A DNA stretch of 9,094 bases from CAYJBP01 sp964372025. GTDB taxonomy: Bacteria > Bacillota > Dehalobacteriia > UBA4068. The notes below the pieces were generated by a model, which saw only the letters and a program-made list of their open reading frames with translations, was not told the origin of the DNA and did not search any database. How positions within the stretch are numbered: the first letter of the stretch is position 1; each line of letters opens with the position of its first letter. The stretch spans positions 1-9,094 of the forward strand of contig CAYJPF010000106.1 of assembly GCA_964372025.1 (NCBI GenBank), given 5' to 3'. Positions 1 to 5,516 of the stretch are shown in pieces. The translations under genes and the position numbers were made by a program.

Positions 1-54
1 TAGTGCCTGCTAAGCCTAAATAAGGGCGTATGGGTTCAAGTCCTTTTACGCTAA
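1..54 (+). other. tRNA-like 3' fragment, possibly a partial or decayed tRNA-Ser(GCU)
   Basis: The left edge carries CTGCTAA at 7-13, which reads as an anticodon loop with anticodon GCT (serine). It also carries GTTCAAGTC at 34-42, which fits the conserved T-loop pattern. The short stretch between them would be the variable region. The fit is poor: the putative anticodon stem needs a bulge, the T stem (30-34 with 42-46) has a T-T mismatch and a G-T pair, no CCA is encoded, and the 5' half lies outside the window. Positions 26-30 (GCGTA) also pair with 47-51 (TACGC), so this could be an unrelated stem-loop. Treat as a weak call. Confidence 0.25.
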
Positions 55-98
55 GTTAAATTATATCTATGTATACTCATTGCTAAAATTGTGGGCTG

Positions 99-120
99 TT
101 TTGGCTGCGCCAAAAGGCGC
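99..120. repeat. Two mutually exclusive small hairpins
   Basis: TTTTGGC (99-105) pairs with GCCAAAA (109-115) around a 3-nt loop. Alternatively GCGCC (107-111) pairs with GGCGC (116-120) around AAAA. The two share bases, so only one can form at a time. The second is followed by CCGGTTTT, a weak terminator-like tail. No gene reads into it within the window, so a role cannot be assigned. Confidence 0.4.
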
Positions 121-122
121 CC

Positions 123-201
123 GGTTTTAAGCCAATTTTGCTTCTTTGCTGCTTTTATCAGCTAGCTTAACTTGCTTAGCTTTTTTGGTTGGCTTAAAAC
201 C
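123..201. repeat. 79-bp element bounded by 13-bp perfect inverted repeats
   Basis: GGTTTTAAGCCAA (123-135) is the exact reverse complement of TTGGCTTAAAACC (189-201). The arms flank a 53-nt AT-rich spacer with no open reading frame. The pairing stops immediately outside the arms (C122 against T202). It could be the stem of a non-coding RNA, a small palindromic or MITE-like element, or chance folding of low-complexity DNA. I see no clear target-site duplication. Confidence 0.5.
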
Positions 202-212
202 TTTTTAAGACC

Positions 213-232
213 TTGGGGGCTCTGCCCCCCAA
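213..232. repeat. GC-rich hairpin (GGGGGC-TCT-GCCCCC)
   Basis: GGGGGC (215-220) pairs with GCCCCC (224-229), with TT and AA flanks that extend it if one C bulges. It is followed by AATACCCCC and no T tract, so it is not a typical intrinsic terminator. From memory, similar TTGGGGGCTCTGCCCCC strings occur between genes in many bacteria, but I cannot check that here. Confidence 0.5.
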
Positions 233-240
233 TACCCCCG

Positions 241-260
241 CAATTTTTTGTAAAAAATTG
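241..260. repeat. 20-bp AT-rich palindrome
   Basis: CAATTTTTT (241-249) and AAAAAATTG (252-260) are perfect reverse complements around a GT centre. It lies between the GC-rich hairpin and the terminator at 272-313. Function unknown. It may act as DNA rather than RNA, because the 2-nt loop is too tight for a full-length hairpin. Confidence 0.5.
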
Positions 261-271
261 AGTAAAACTTT

Positions 272-313
272 AAAGGGAGGCTGCCGCAATTTGCGATAGC
301 CTCCCTTTTTTTT
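272..313. terminator. Bidirectional intrinsic terminator downstream of korC
   Basis: AAAGGGAGGCT (272-282) pairs with AGCCTCCCTTT (298-308). An inner CGCA/TGCG stem (285-288, 292-295) sits in the loop. On the plus strand a run of eight T follows (306-313). On the minus strand the hairpin starts just past the korC stop codon and ends in TTTAAAGTTTT, so it can end the kor operon. The stronger U tract faces plus-strand transcription, although no gene in the window feeds it from the left. Confidence 0.85.
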
Positions 314-845
314 ATTGCTCCATGCCTAGCTTAATAGCTCGCATATTATGCACCAATAAATGCTCTTTGCGCGCAGGTACGCATTTTTTTAAGGCCGCTT
401 CTATCGAATCTAAGCCGGTAAAACCGCTTTCCTTCAAGAGCTTGCCCAGTAAAATAATATTAGCTATACCCTGCAAATCATGATCATTAGCCAGCTGGCT
501 GGCCTCTACCGCAAATACCTTGATATCTGTACGCTTCGGCCTCTGACTTATCAATGATGCATCCAATATCACCATGCCGCCCGGCTTTACTGTATCAATA
601 AATTTATCAAAAGAGGGGCCATTCATCGCAATCAAAATATCAGGCTCGGTTACTAAGGGCGATCCAATCGGAGTATCGGCTATGCATACACTGCAATTTG
701 CTGTGCCGCCGCGCATCTCCGGGCCATAAGATGGTAACCAGCTAATTTCCTTATTGTCGATAAGGCCTGCATATGCCGCTACCTTGCCGGAAAATAATAC
801 GCCCTGGCCACCAAAACCGGCAAATAACATATTAAAATTAGTCAT
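312..845 (-). CDS. korC: 2-oxoacid:ferredoxin oxidoreductase, gamma subunit (KorC/VorC-like)
   Basis: Gamma subunit of a CoA-dependent 2-oxoacid:ferredoxin oxidoreductase, a cytoplasmic iron-sulfur enzyme that decarboxylates a 2-oxoacid to its acyl-CoA and reduces ferredoxin. The 177-residue product opens with MTNFNMLFAGFGGQGV, containing the GFGGQG glycine-rich motif typical of gamma domains. SYGPEMRGGTA follows at about residues 40-50, also diagnostic. Length is normal. An in-frame ATG at 887 would add 14 residues (MFIRILLAKGGLKK) that the family lacks, and a GGGGG ribosome binding site precedes the ATG at 845, so 845 is the start. The gene overlaps the end of korB by 8 nt and is the last of the operon, with a terminator directly after its stop. 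KOR versus VOR specificity cannot be read from this subunit. Confidence 0.92.
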   Translation of the reverse strand: MTNFNMLFAGFGGQGVLFSGKVAAYAGLIDNKEISWLPSYGPEMRGGTANCSVCIADTPIGSPLVTEPDILIAMNGPSFDKFIDTVKPGGMVILDASLISQRPKRTDIKVFAVEASQLANDHDLQGIANIILLGKLLKESGFTGLDSIEAALKKCVPARKEHLLVHNMRAIKLGMEQ

Positions 846-1599
846 TTTTTTCAGTCCCCCTTTGGCCAATAATATCCTTATAAACACCCAGCGGATAGAA
901 AGGTAACATCTTTTCGGTTAGCCAGTTTAAAGATTCAACCGGCTCTAAACCCCAGTTAGTGGGGCAATGTGCCAAAATCTCGACCAGCGAAAAACCGCCG
1001 CCCTCAATTTGATTTTGAAAAGCCTTCTTAATCGCCTTCTTAGCCTTGCGAATATTCGGTACCGAATTAACCGCCACCCGCTCGGCATAAGTTACGCCAT
1101 CTAAGGTGGAAAGCATCTCGCAAACCCTAATCGGATAACCGGCCGTTGCCACATCACGACCATAAGGCGAAGTTTGTGTTATCTGCCCCGGCATAGTAGT
1201 AGGTGCCATTTGGCCGCCTGTCATGCCGTAATTGGCATTGTTAACAAAGATAACCACGATATTCTCATTGCGCATAGCCGCATGTACTGTTTCGGCTGTA
1301 CCAATTGCCGCTAAATCGCCATCGCCTTGATAGCTAAATACCACCGAATCCGGCAATGCCCGCTTAACACCGGTAGCAACCGCCGGCGCACGGCCATGCG
1401 GCGACTGAATCATATCAATATCAAAGAAATTATAGGCCAATACCGAACAGCCTACCGGCGCAATGCCCACGGTTTTGCCAACAATATCTAGCTCTACCAT
1501 GGTTTCGGCTATCAGTTTATGAATAATGCCATGGCCGCAGCCCGGGCAATAGGTTAAAGTAGCATCGGTTAAAGCCGCCGATTTTTGATAAACTATCAT
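838..1599 (-). CDS. korB: 2-oxoacid:ferredoxin oxidoreductase, beta subunit (TPP-binding)
   Basis: Beta subunit, 253 residues, carrying thiamine pyrophosphate and, in this family, a [4Fe-4S] cluster. YCPGCGHG at residues 17-24 gives C18 and C21, and GCS supplies C51; these are likely cluster ligands. GDGD (92-95) with NNANYGMTGGQ (120-130) is the TPP/magnesium motif. The length matches KorB-type beta subunits and is shorter than most pyruvate oxidoreductase beta chains. The start ATG overlaps the korA stop as TAATG. Its ribosome binding site GGAGG lies inside the last codons of korA, so the two are probably translationally coupled. With korA it forms the catalytic core. Confidence 0.93.
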   Translation of the reverse strand: MIVYQKSAALTDATLTYCPGCGHGIIHKLIAETMVELDIVGKTVGIAPVGCSVLAYNFFDIDMIQSPHGRAPAVATGVKRALPDSVVFSYQGDGDLAAIGTAETVHAAMRNENIVVIFVNNANYGMTGGQMAPTTMPGQITQTSPYGRDVATAGYPIRVCEMLSTLDGVTYAERVAVNSVPNIRKAKKAIKKAFQNQIEGGGFSLVEILAHCPTNWGLEPVESLNWLTEKMLPFYPLGVYKDIIGQRGTEKND

Positions 1600-2660
1600 T
1601 ATTTGCCACCTCCGATAATTTGCTCTATCTGAGCCAATACTTCGGCCGGGGTGGGTATCATCCCGCCGGTACGGCCATAGAAATGAACCGGGATTTTATG
1701 CTCCACAGCCAGCTTAACATCATGCACCATTTGGCCCATGCTCATCTCCACTGTTAATAAGGCTTGGGCTTTGCCAATCGTTTTGCGCAAATGCTGCACC
1801 GGGAAAGGCCAAAGCGTAATCGGCCTGATTAAGCCCACTTTTAAACCCTTAGCCCGAGCATCATTAATAGCGCTTTTAGCTATGCGCGAACAAGCACCAT
1901 AAGCCACCAATACCAAATCGGCATCGTCTACCAGGTATTCTTCGGCCAAAGCCTCATTAGCCTCGATTTGAGCATAACGCTCGAAACGCTCATGAATTTT
2001 TTGCTCTAAAACATCGGGTTGTAAGAACAAAGAAGTTATTGTATTTTTAGACCTACTATTTTGATGACCATTAGTAGCCCAAGGCTTGGCTATATTGGGG
2101 TTTTGATAATCGTCGAAGGCAATAGGCTCCATCATTTGGCCTAAGATGCCATCGGCTAAAATCATGGCCGGCATCCGGTACTTTTCGGCGGTATCGAAGG
2201 CCTTAAAGACCATATTGCTGGCTTCTTGCACCGAAGCAGGTGCAAATACCAGGATATGCAAATCGCCATGGCCGGGGGCTTTAGTGGCCTGAAAATAATC
2301 GGCCTGCGAGGGCTGAATACCACCTAAACCGGGGCCGCCACGCTGCACATTAATAATTAAGCAAGGCAAATCCGATCCACATAGATAAGAAATACCCTCT
2401 GTTTTTAAGGATATACCGGGCGAAGAGGAAGATGTCATCGCTCTTAGGCCGGCCGAGGCTGCGCCTAAAACCATGTTTACAGCGCCTATTTCCGATTCGG
2501 CTTGTAAATAAACGCCACCTATTTTGGGCATTTTGCGGGATAAATAAGCATTGATTTCGGTTTGGGGGGTGATGGGATAGCCAAAAAAGTGACGGCAGCC
2601 GGCTCTTAATGCGGCTTCGGCAATGGCCTCATTGCCTTTCATCAATAATCTTTCAGTCAT
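1599..2660 (-). CDS. korA: 2-oxoacid:ferredoxin oxidoreductase, alpha subunit (KorA/VorB-like)
   Basis: Alpha subunit, 353 residues, with pyrimidine-binding, transketolase C-terminal-like and swivel regions. Visible family signatures are YPITPQTE (28-35), QAESEIGAVNMVLGAA (from 53), TSSSSPGISLKTEG (76-89) and QRGGPGLGGIQPSQADY (106-122). The last resembles proteins commonly annotated as VorB (3-methyl-2-oxobutanoate dehydrogenase) more than classical KorA, which carries RGGPSTG. The substrate may therefore be branched-chain 2-oxoacids or 2-oxoglutarate; the symbol korA is used for the broad family. No gamma domain is fused, consistent with the separate korC. ATG overlaps the ferredoxin gene stop (TAATG), with AGGAGG upstream. 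The final residues GGGK are encoded by the korB ribosome binding site. Confidence 0.92.
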   Translation of the reverse strand: MTERLLMKGNEAIAEAALRAGCRHFFGYPITPQTEINAYLSRKMPKIGGVYLQAESEIGAVNMVLGAASAGLRAMTSSSSPGISLKTEGISYLCGSDLPCLIINVQRGGPGLGGIQPSQADYFQATKAPGHGDLHILVFAPASVQEASNMVFKAFDTAEKYRMPAMILADGILGQMMEPIAFDDYQNPNIAKPWATNGHQNSRSKNTITSLFLQPDVLEQKIHERFERYAQIEANEALAEEYLVDDADLVLVAYGACSRIAKSAINDARAKGLKVGLIRPITLWPFPVQHLRKTIGKAQALLTVEMSMGQMVHDVKLAVEHKIPVHFYGRTGGMIPTPAEVLAQIEQIIGGGK

Positions 2661-2878
2661 TATTTATCCTCCTTTTCGACGGTAATGGCGCTATCGGGGC
2701 AGATAATTGCGCACATAGCACAAGCTATACAGGCATCCATATCCATAACATGGCAGGGATTATAGCCTTTAGCATTAAGCTTTTTCATATCCAAAGCCAA
2801 AATATGCTTGGGGCAGGCCACAGTACATAGGGCGCAACCTTTGCATACTTCCTGAGCAATAGTTACTTGATTTGACAT
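2660..2878 (-). CDS. korD: 2-oxoacid:ferredoxin oxidoreductase, delta subunit (2[4Fe-4S] ferredoxin-like)
   Basis: A 72-residue ferredoxin-like subunit carrying electrons from the TPP core to external ferredoxin. Two complete CxxCxxCxxxCP motifs are visible: C12, C15, C18, C22 followed by P23, and C50, C53, C56, C60 followed by P61. That is enough to bind two [4Fe-4S] clusters. An extra C42 lies between them. It is the first gene of the operon. The start is set by GAAAGGATG about 8 nt upstream and by the promoter at 2923-2951. The order delta-alpha-beta-gamma is a common arrangement for KOR/VOR operons. Overlapping stops and starts suggest balanced production of all four subunits. Confidence 0.92.
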   Translation of the reverse strand: MSNQVTIAQEVCKGCALCTVACPKHILALDMKKLNAKGYNPCHVMDMDACIACAMCAIICPDSAITVEKEDK

Positions 2879-2922
2879 TTATTTATCATCCTTTCTTAAA
2901 AAAGCTGCCAAACATACATTTA

Positions 2923-2951
2923 AGTATAACATAATCAAAGCTTAATGTAAA
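2923..2951 (-). promoter_or_regulatory. Sigma-A-type promoter of the kor operon
   Basis: Read on the minus strand: TTTACA (-35, 2946-2951), a spacer of exactly 17 nt, and TATACT (-10, 2923-2928). The predicted start near 2916 leaves a leader of about 40 nt before korD. Confidence 0.75.
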
Positions 2952-2973
2952 TATAAATTAGCAAAAAGTAGAT

Positions 2974-2988
2974 GTTTAGTTGCTAAAC
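2974..2988. promoter_or_regulatory. Inverted repeat between divergent promoters, candidate operator
   Basis: GTTTAG (2974-2979), a TTG centre and CTAAAC (2983-2988) form a 6-bp perfect inverted repeat. It lies upstream of both the kor -35 (2946-2951) and the HD-gene -35 (3008-3013), where a repressor or activator could act on either. No regulator gene is present in the window and only one copy was seen, so this is an inference from position and symmetry. Confidence 0.3.
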
Positions 2989-3007
2989 TGTTGATATTAA
3001 AAAAAGT

Positions 3008-3036
3008 TTGTAAAAATTGTCAAAATAGTGTATAAT
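3008..3036 (+). promoter_or_regulatory. Sigma-A-type promoter of the HD-domain gene
   Basis: TTGTAA (-35, 3008-3013), a 17-nt spacer and a perfect TATAAT (-10, 3031-3036). Transcription should start near 3043. The in-frame GTG at 3028 lies upstream of that point and touches the -10, so it cannot be the start codon of the following gene. Confidence 0.8.
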
Positions 3037-3069
3037 ATAATCAAATTAAATGGACAAGTAGGGATAATT

Positions 3070-3717
3070 ATGGAATATAAGATAGATTTAAAAATGCAAA
3101 GGCAGGCGATAGAGGAGTTATTATTGGCTACTGAGGTAGAGGGGATTAAGGATTTAATTCGTTGGTTGCGCAGTGGTGATTATTATTTAGCGCCTGCTTC
3201 TACCCGATATCATGGTTGCAGGGAGGGTGGATTGGCATTACATAGTTATTGTATTTATGATATATTGAAGCGTCAGCAATTTTTGGCTGAGGATTTTAGC
3301 GAGCGGAGCATGATATTATGCGCATTTTTGCATGATTTATGCAAGATTGATGTATATAGTAAAACTTGGCGCAATGTAAAGCGTTATAGTGAGACTGGCT
3401 CGAGACGTGATGAAGGTGGGCGTTTTGAGTGGGTAACGGAGCAGAGTTATAGTTTTGAGGATAGTTTACCATTGGGGCATGCGCCAAAGTCGGTATATTT
3501 GATTAATAGGCATATAGAATTAAGCGAGCAGGAGACGGCGATAATTTTGCATCATATGGGGCCATTTGCGGGACAGGATGCGGCGCGTGATTTTTCGGCA
3601 GCGGCACGTATTTGGCCGGAGGTGGCCTTATTTCACAGTGCGGATTTGCTGGCCAGTTATTGCATGGAGGATAGAAACACAAAGTGGTTAGAGCAACTAC
3701 CCTGGATAAAATTCTAA
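3070..3717 (+). CDS. HD-domain phosphohydrolase of unknown substrate
   Basis: A 215-residue soluble protein of the HD superfamily, whose members use a metal-binding His/Asp set to hydrolyse phosphoesters or nucleotides. Motifs in order: RYHGCREGGLALHSY (H48, H58), AFLHDLCKID (H88-D89), LGHAPKS (H137), ILHHMGPF (H161-H162) and LFHSADLLASY (H189, D192). The H / HD / GH / HH / D order resembles the HD domain of YhaM-type 3'-5' exoribonucleases, but no N-terminal OB fold is present, so RNase activity is not implied. The start at 3070 is chosen because the promoter excludes the GTG at 3028 and AGGGA lies about 5 nt upstream. By hand count, 7 of 14 isoleucines use ATA, against roughly 6 of about 40 in comM, so codon use differs from its neighbours. 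It is monocistronic, divergent from kor, and followed by a weak hairpin. I do not know its substrate. Confidence 0.85.
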   Translation: MEYKIDLKMQRQAIEELLLATEVEGIKDLIRWLRSGDYYLAPASTRYHGCREGGLALHSYCIYDILKRQQFLAEDFSERSMILCAFLHDLCKIDVYSKTWRNVKRYSETGSRRDEGGRFEWVTEQSYSFEDSLPLGHAPKSVYLINRHIELSEQETAIILHHMGPFAGQDAARDFSAAARIWPEVALFHSADLLASYCMEDRNTKWLEQLPWIKF

Positions 3718-3728
3718 AAGTTTTTGCT

Positions 3729-3750
3729 TTTGCTTTTTTCAAAAAGCAAA
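3729..3750 (+). terminator. AT-rich hairpin after the HD gene, possible weak terminator
   Basis: TTTGCTTTTT (3729-3738) is the exact reverse complement of AAAAAGCAAA (3741-3750). It starts 11 nt past the HD-gene stop. The stem has few GC pairs and is followed by GGTCTTATCTTTT rather than a clean T run, so termination would be inefficient. Confidence 0.35.
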
Positions 3751-3756
3751 GGTCTT

Positions 3757-3798
3757 ATCTTTTGATCTTAATCTTTTGATTTTAATCTTTTGATCTTA
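3757..3798. repeat. Three tandem copies of a 14-bp unit
   Basis: ATCTTTTGATCTTA occurs at 3757-3770 and 3785-3798, and ATCTTTTGATTTTA at 3771-3784. The copies abut exactly and differ by one base. The first and third hold an internal GATC. This lies in the 405-bp gap between the convergent HD and DUF1015 genes, which holds no credible gene. Such short arrays usually arise by replication slippage. Confidence 0.8.
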
Positions 3799-3899
3799 AA
3801 ATCTTTCAATTACTTAGAAAAAAGCAGATATAGGTAAGAAGAAGGAATTAAAAAGAGAGCAACAGAGGATAGAATTGATAAAATTGAAAGATAGCTGCT

Positions 3900-3926
3900 A
3901 TTTTTATTTGCTGTGCAAATAAAAAT
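3900..3926. repeat. 27-bp perfect palindrome (12-bp arms, TGT loop)
   Basis: ATTTTTATTTGC (3900-3911) pairs with GCAAATAAAAAT (3915-3926) around TGT. Neither strand has a U tract right after the stem, so it is not a standard terminator. It sits mid-way in the intergenic gap, far from either start codon, and its function is unknown. Nothing else gene-like was seen between 3800 and 3975. Confidence 0.65.
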
Positions 3927-3975
3927 GAAGTGCTCTACGCCAAGCGAACTATCAGTATAGATTATGCTTAAGGAA

Positions 3976-4061
3976 GCAAACGCAAAATATCAAAAGCAAA
4001 CGTAAAATATCAAAAGCAAACGCAAAATATCAAAGACAAACATAAAATATCAAAGGCAAAC
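3976..4061. repeat. Four tandem copies of a 20-bp unit
   Basis: The unit CGCAAAATATCAAAAGCAAA repeats with exact 20-bp period at 3981-4000, 4001-4020, 4021-4040 and 4041-4060, with a partial copy (GCAAA) before the first and a C after the last. The second copy differs from the first by one base, the third by two adjacent bases and the fourth by three. There are no spacers, so it is not a CRISPR array. It ends directly at the A run that becomes the U tract of the DUF1015 terminator on the other strand. Confidence 0.9.
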
Positions 4062-4104
4062 AAAAAAAGGCCGCTGCAATTATCTTTCAAATTGCAGCAG
4101 CCTC
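4061..4104 (-). terminator. Intrinsic terminator of the DUF1015 gene
   Basis: On the minus strand, GGCTGCTGCAATT pairs with AATTGCAGCGGCC (plus-strand arms 4090-4102 and 4069-4081, one mismatch) around an 8-nt loop. Seven T follow (plus-strand A4062-A4068). It lies 18 nt past the DUF1015 stop. Its 5' arm shares 16 of 17 bases with the terminator at 272-313. Confidence 0.9.
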
Positions 4105-4122
4105 ATAAAAGAGATATATCAA

Positions 4123-5400
4123 TTAATCCAGCTTATTAATCACCAATCCGGCAATAATTTTAGGATAGAAAAATGTAGATTTTTGAGGCATCTTTTCGCC
4201 GGCATTGGCCACCGCCAATAATTCCTCAACCAGAGTGCTATTCATCAAAATAGCAAACTGAAAGCCCTCGGCATCGGCTTGAGTAATGGTAGCCTTGCTA
4301 TCACGGTTATAGGCCAAATTGCTTTCGGCCGCCATTTGCTCTTTGCCAATGCCGCAAATAGCATCCAAAACCAGGCTATGAATAATGCTAACATCCAATT
4401 GCTGATAAGCCGTAGAATAATTAGGCATAGCAGCCTGGAGCAGGGCATTATCCCTTTCTATAGTTAAAAGATAATATTTTTGCTGCAAATATAGCACAAA
4501 AGCAGCAGTTTTACGCAAGGTAGCAGCTAAAGCCTGCTCGGCTTGCTCAAAATCGGCCAAAGGCTTAACCGCAAAACCTGCTGCGGCAATTTGCTTTAGG
4601 AATTGCTCCGGCTCAAAAGCCGCCCAATTCTTAACCAAACGATGCGTAGGCAGCACAATTAAACCGGGATCATATAGGTTTACCAGGTCGATTAGCATAT
4701 AATCGCAACCGGGATAATCCTTAGCAAAACGCGAGGCCGTTTCATAACGATGATGCCCATCAGCAATATAAATTTTATGAGCAGCCATATTTTGCTCGAT
4801 TTGAGCCACCAAAGCGGCATCGTCTAAGCAGTAAACCCGATGGCGCACATCTTGCTCATCACAAAAATCGATAATCGGTGCTTGTTTTTGGGCTAAATCC
4901 TTAATGATAGCATCGTTTTGACATTCTTGATCGGCATAAAGACCAAAAATCGGGCTAAAATTGGCCTTGGCAGCCTGCATTAAACGATAGCGATCCTCTT
5001 TATGGCCGGAAATTGTTTCCTCATGGGGCAAAACTTGGCCATCTTGATAGCCGGCGGCCTTAACGGTAGCCAAAAAACCACTGCGGCAAAAAGTTTGGCC
5101 ATTAACCTTAAATTCCTGAATATAAGGATAAAAACAATTAGTTTGCTCGCGGCTTAAAATGCCCTGCTCCTGCCAATCCTTAAAGGCGGCAGCGGCACGG
5201 CTATAACGATTTTGCTGCTGATCGTCAGTGTCACAAATCTTGCCATATTCCAGACGGATAATATTATGGGGGTTAGCTTGATAATAAGCCTCCTGCAATT
5301 GAGAATCGATTACATCATAGGGCTGGGTAAAGAGGGTTTCGGCTGCGCCTGCTTTGTCTAAATTATAGTATAGCGCCTTAAACGCTTTGATATCGGCCAT
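4123..5400 (-). CDS. DUF1015 family protein
   Basis: A 425-residue cytoplasmic protein matching the DUF1015 family, whose usual length is a little over 400. Visible features are PYDVI at 27-31, HEETISGHKEDRYRLM at 126-141 and the hallmark IADGHHRYETA at 212-222. The DGHHR segment resembles the GxxR motif of the ParB/sulfiredoxin-like fold that binds nucleotide in other families. That suggests nucleotide or phosphate chemistry, as an inference only. Relatives often sit near serine-biosynthesis genes (serA, serC), but none are here. The start at 5400 is supported by AAGGAG upstream and by a promoter whose -35 overlaps the upstream in-frame TTG at 5460. It is a single-gene unit with its own promoter and terminator. 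The biochemical role is not known to me. Confidence 0.88.
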   Translation of the reverse strand: MADIKAFKALYYNLDKAGAAETLFTQPYDVIDSQLQEAYYQANPHNIIRLEYGKICDTDDQQQNRYSRAAAAFKDWQEQGILSREQTNCFYPYIQEFKVNGQTFCRSGFLATVKAAGYQDGQVLPHEETISGHKEDRYRLMQAAKANFSPIFGLYADQECQNDAIIKDLAQKQAPIIDFCDEQDVRHRVYCLDDAALVAQIEQNMAAHKIYIADGHHRYETASRFAKDYPGCDYMLIDLVNLYDPGLIVLPTHRLVKNWAAFEPEQFLKQIAAAGFAVKPLADFEQAEQALAATLRKTAAFVLYLQQKYYLLTIERDNALLQAAMPNYSTAYQQLDVSIIHSLVLDAICGIGKEQMAAESNLAYNRDSKATITQADAEGFQFAILMNSTLVEELLAVANAGEKMPQKSTFFYPKIIAGLVINKLD

Positions 5401-5431
5401 GAATATGCTCCTTAAATTTATGTTTGCTACT

Positions 5432-5460
5432 ATTTTAATATATTTAAGGGCAAATTGCAA
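5432..5460 (-). promoter_or_regulatory. Sigma-A-type promoter of the DUF1015 gene
   Basis: On the minus strand: TTGCAA (-35, 5455-5460), a 17-nt spacer and TAAAAT (-10, 5432-5437). This gives a leader of about 25 nt before the ATG at 5400, with AAGGAG as ribosome binding site. I did not find an equally good plus-strand promoter for comM in the same gap. Confidence 0.65.
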
Positions 5461-5516
5461 GAAAAAGCTGAATTTTATTGGGCAGATTTAAGCAAATTGA
5501 AAGGAGGGTCTAAAAA

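Noticed and set aside
60..270. Riboswitch or leader RNA for a plus-strand gene
   Set aside because: The next gene is on the minus strand and ends here, and I recognised no known aptamer core.
846..887. ATG at 887 as start of korC
   Set aside because: It adds residues not found in gamma subunits and would overlap korB by 50 nt. The ATG at 845 has a good ribosome binding site.
1599..2662. TAATG junctions in the kor operon as possible frameshifts
   Set aside because: Each gene is complete at both ends. The overlaps are normal translational coupling.
2609..2830. Plus-strand frame of 73 codons opposite korA and korD
   Set aside because: It is antisense to two well-supported genes and has no recognisable motif.
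3028..3069. GTG at 3028 as start of the HD-domain gene
   Set aside because: It lies upstream of the predicted transcription start, next to a perfect TATAAT, and the 14 extra residues resemble no HD protein.
3976..4061. CRISPR array
   Set aside because: The repeats abut with no spacers and no cas genes are nearby.
5401..5460. TTG at 5460 as start of the DUF1015 gene
   Set aside because: It coincides with the -35 hexamer TTGCAA. The ATG at 5400 has AAGGAG and yields the usual family N-terminus.
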